Assembly: GCF_003628145.1 (NCBI RefSeq)
Contig: NZ_RBZV01000001.1
Coordinates: 62,001 to 126,000 of the forward strand
Direction: 5' to 3'
Length of the DNA stretch: 64,000 nt
Source of the DNA: Trinickia fusca
GTDB lineage: Bacteria; Pseudomonadota; Gammaproteobacteria; Burkholderiales; Burkholderiaceae
Shown one piece after another: positions 63,418-64,000 of this stretch. The first letter of the stretch is position 1. Each line of letters opens with the position of its first letter. Both the position numbers and the translations under genes were made by a program. The notes beneath the pieces are model-generated. The model had not been told where the DNA came from and made no database searches. It worked only from the letters and a program-made list of their open reading frames with translations.

Positions 63418-64000
63418 ATGGCGACTGCTTTTTACTCACATCCCGATTGCCTGCTGCACGAGATGGGCCCGGGGCATCCCGAGTGCCCGGAGCGCTTGCA
63501 GGCGATCGAAGACCAGTTGATCGCGAGCCGCATCGAGTCGTTCCTTCAGCGCGAGCAGGCGCCGCTTGCCGACGTGGCCGAGATCGCGCGCGTGCACACG
63601 CGCGCGCACATCGACTACGTACAGCGTCAGGCGCCCGGCGAGGGCCACACGTGGCTCGACCCGGACACGGCAATGAATCCGCATACGTGGCAGGCGGCGC
63701 TGCGCGCGGCCGGCGCGGCGGTGGCGGCGACCGATGCCGTCATCGAAGGCCGCTACGAGAACGCGTTTTGCAGCATTCGCCCACCTGGCCATCATGCCGA
63801 ACCCGCCCGCGCGATGGGCTTTTGCTTCTTCAACAACGTGGCGATCGCGGCGCGGCATGCGCTCGAAGTGCACGCTCTGGCGCGCGTGGCGATCGTCGAC
63901 TTCGACGTGCACCACGGCAACGGGACCGAAGCGGCGTTCGCCGGCGACGAGCGCGTGCTCATGTGCAGCTTCTTCCAGCATCCGTTCTACCCGTTCAGCG
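63418..64000 (+). CDS. histone deacetylase-like amidohydrolase, 3'-truncated by the window
   Basis: The frame is open from ATG 63418 to the window end (194 residues seen). Class II HDAC / acetoin-utilisation / acetylpolyamine amidohydrolase superfamily: SHPDCLLHEMGPGHPECPERL at the start, then RPPGHHAEPARAMGFCFFNNVA (His-His charge relay) and VDFDVHHGNGTEAAF (zinc-binding Asp and His). A GTG at 63391 with AAGGAG just upstream is in frame and would add nine residues. It deacetylates small molecules or proteins; the substrate is unknown. Divergent from mltB. Confidence 0.9.
   Translation, partial: MATAFYSHPDCLLHEMGPGHPECPERLQAIEDQLIASRIESFLQREQAPLADVAEIARVHTRAHIDYVQRQAPGEGHTWLDPDTAMNPHTWQAALRAAGAAVAATDAVIEGRYENAFCSIRPPGHHAEPARAMGFCFFNNVAIAARHALEVHALARVAIVDFDVHHGNGTEAAFAGDERVLMCSFFQHPFYPFS

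Overview
The window is GC-rich, densely coded chromosomal DNA from a betaproteobacterium, almost certainly a Burkholderiaceae member (Burkholderia / Paraburkholderia type). The evidence is gene order (fab cluster - rpoE-rseAB-mucD - lepA-lepB-rnc-era-recO-pdxJ-acpS-nagZ; gyrA-serC-pheA-hisC-tyrA-aroA-cmk-rpsA-ihfB-lapAB-ugd-hldA-hldD), an Arg32-type elongation factor P with its EarP rhamnosyltransferase, an OmpA-family protein lacking the N-terminal barrel, and a tmRNA encoding the tag ANDETFALAA. I see no insertion sequence, CRISPR array, rRNA or tRNA gene. Most of the window is core genome.

Layout. 1-4.4 kb: end of the type II fatty-acid synthesis cluster (fabH partial, fabD, fabG, acpP, fabF), with a terminator-like hairpin between acpP and fabF. 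4.4-9.1 kb: a YgfX-like membrane protein, then the envelope-stress operon rpoE-rseA-rseB-mucD and a glutaredoxin-like gene. 9.3-17.4 kb: lepA, lepB, rnc, era, recO, pdxJ, acpS, nagZ, tightly packed on the plus strand. 17.5-21.1 kb, minus strand: an orphan sigma-54-type response regulator with a degenerate GAFTGA loop, then efp and earP. 21.2-24.0 kb: uvrC and pgsA.

24-38 kb is the more variable part. It holds a citrate-type MFS transporter, a TPR/glycosyltransferase-like protein, an FAD aromatic hydroxylase, a molybdenum NAD-dependent formate dehydrogenase operon (fdsG-fdsB-fdsA-fdsD, without fdsC) with a divergent ModE/PBP-type regulator, and a run of small accessory genes (secreted peptide, lipoprotein, small membrane protein, parDE) that abuts the 3' end of ssrA, a classical integration target. 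38.5-41 kb, minus strand: gph, ubiG, ompA.

41.4-60.5 kb: gyrA, a DUF2059 secreted protein, the aromatic/serine/histidine 'supraoperon' running into cmk-rpsA-ihfB, the LPS-assembly regulators lapA-lapB, the heptose/uronate sugar genes ugd-hldA-hldD, a ComEA-like secreted protein and cysM. 60.6-64 kb: a secreted protein with distant resemblance to glutamic (eqolisin) peptidases, mltB on the minus strand, and the start of a histone-deacetylase-like gene.

I did not find a clearly new multi-gene system. The best leads are the response regulator with GSQAGA in place of GAFTGA, the fds operon without fdsC, the ssrA-adjacent accessory block, the secreted eqolisin-like protein, and several palindromes or hairpins in regulatory positions (rpoE, lepA, rnc, acpP-fabF). 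All start choices and functions come from reading the sequence; no database search was run.
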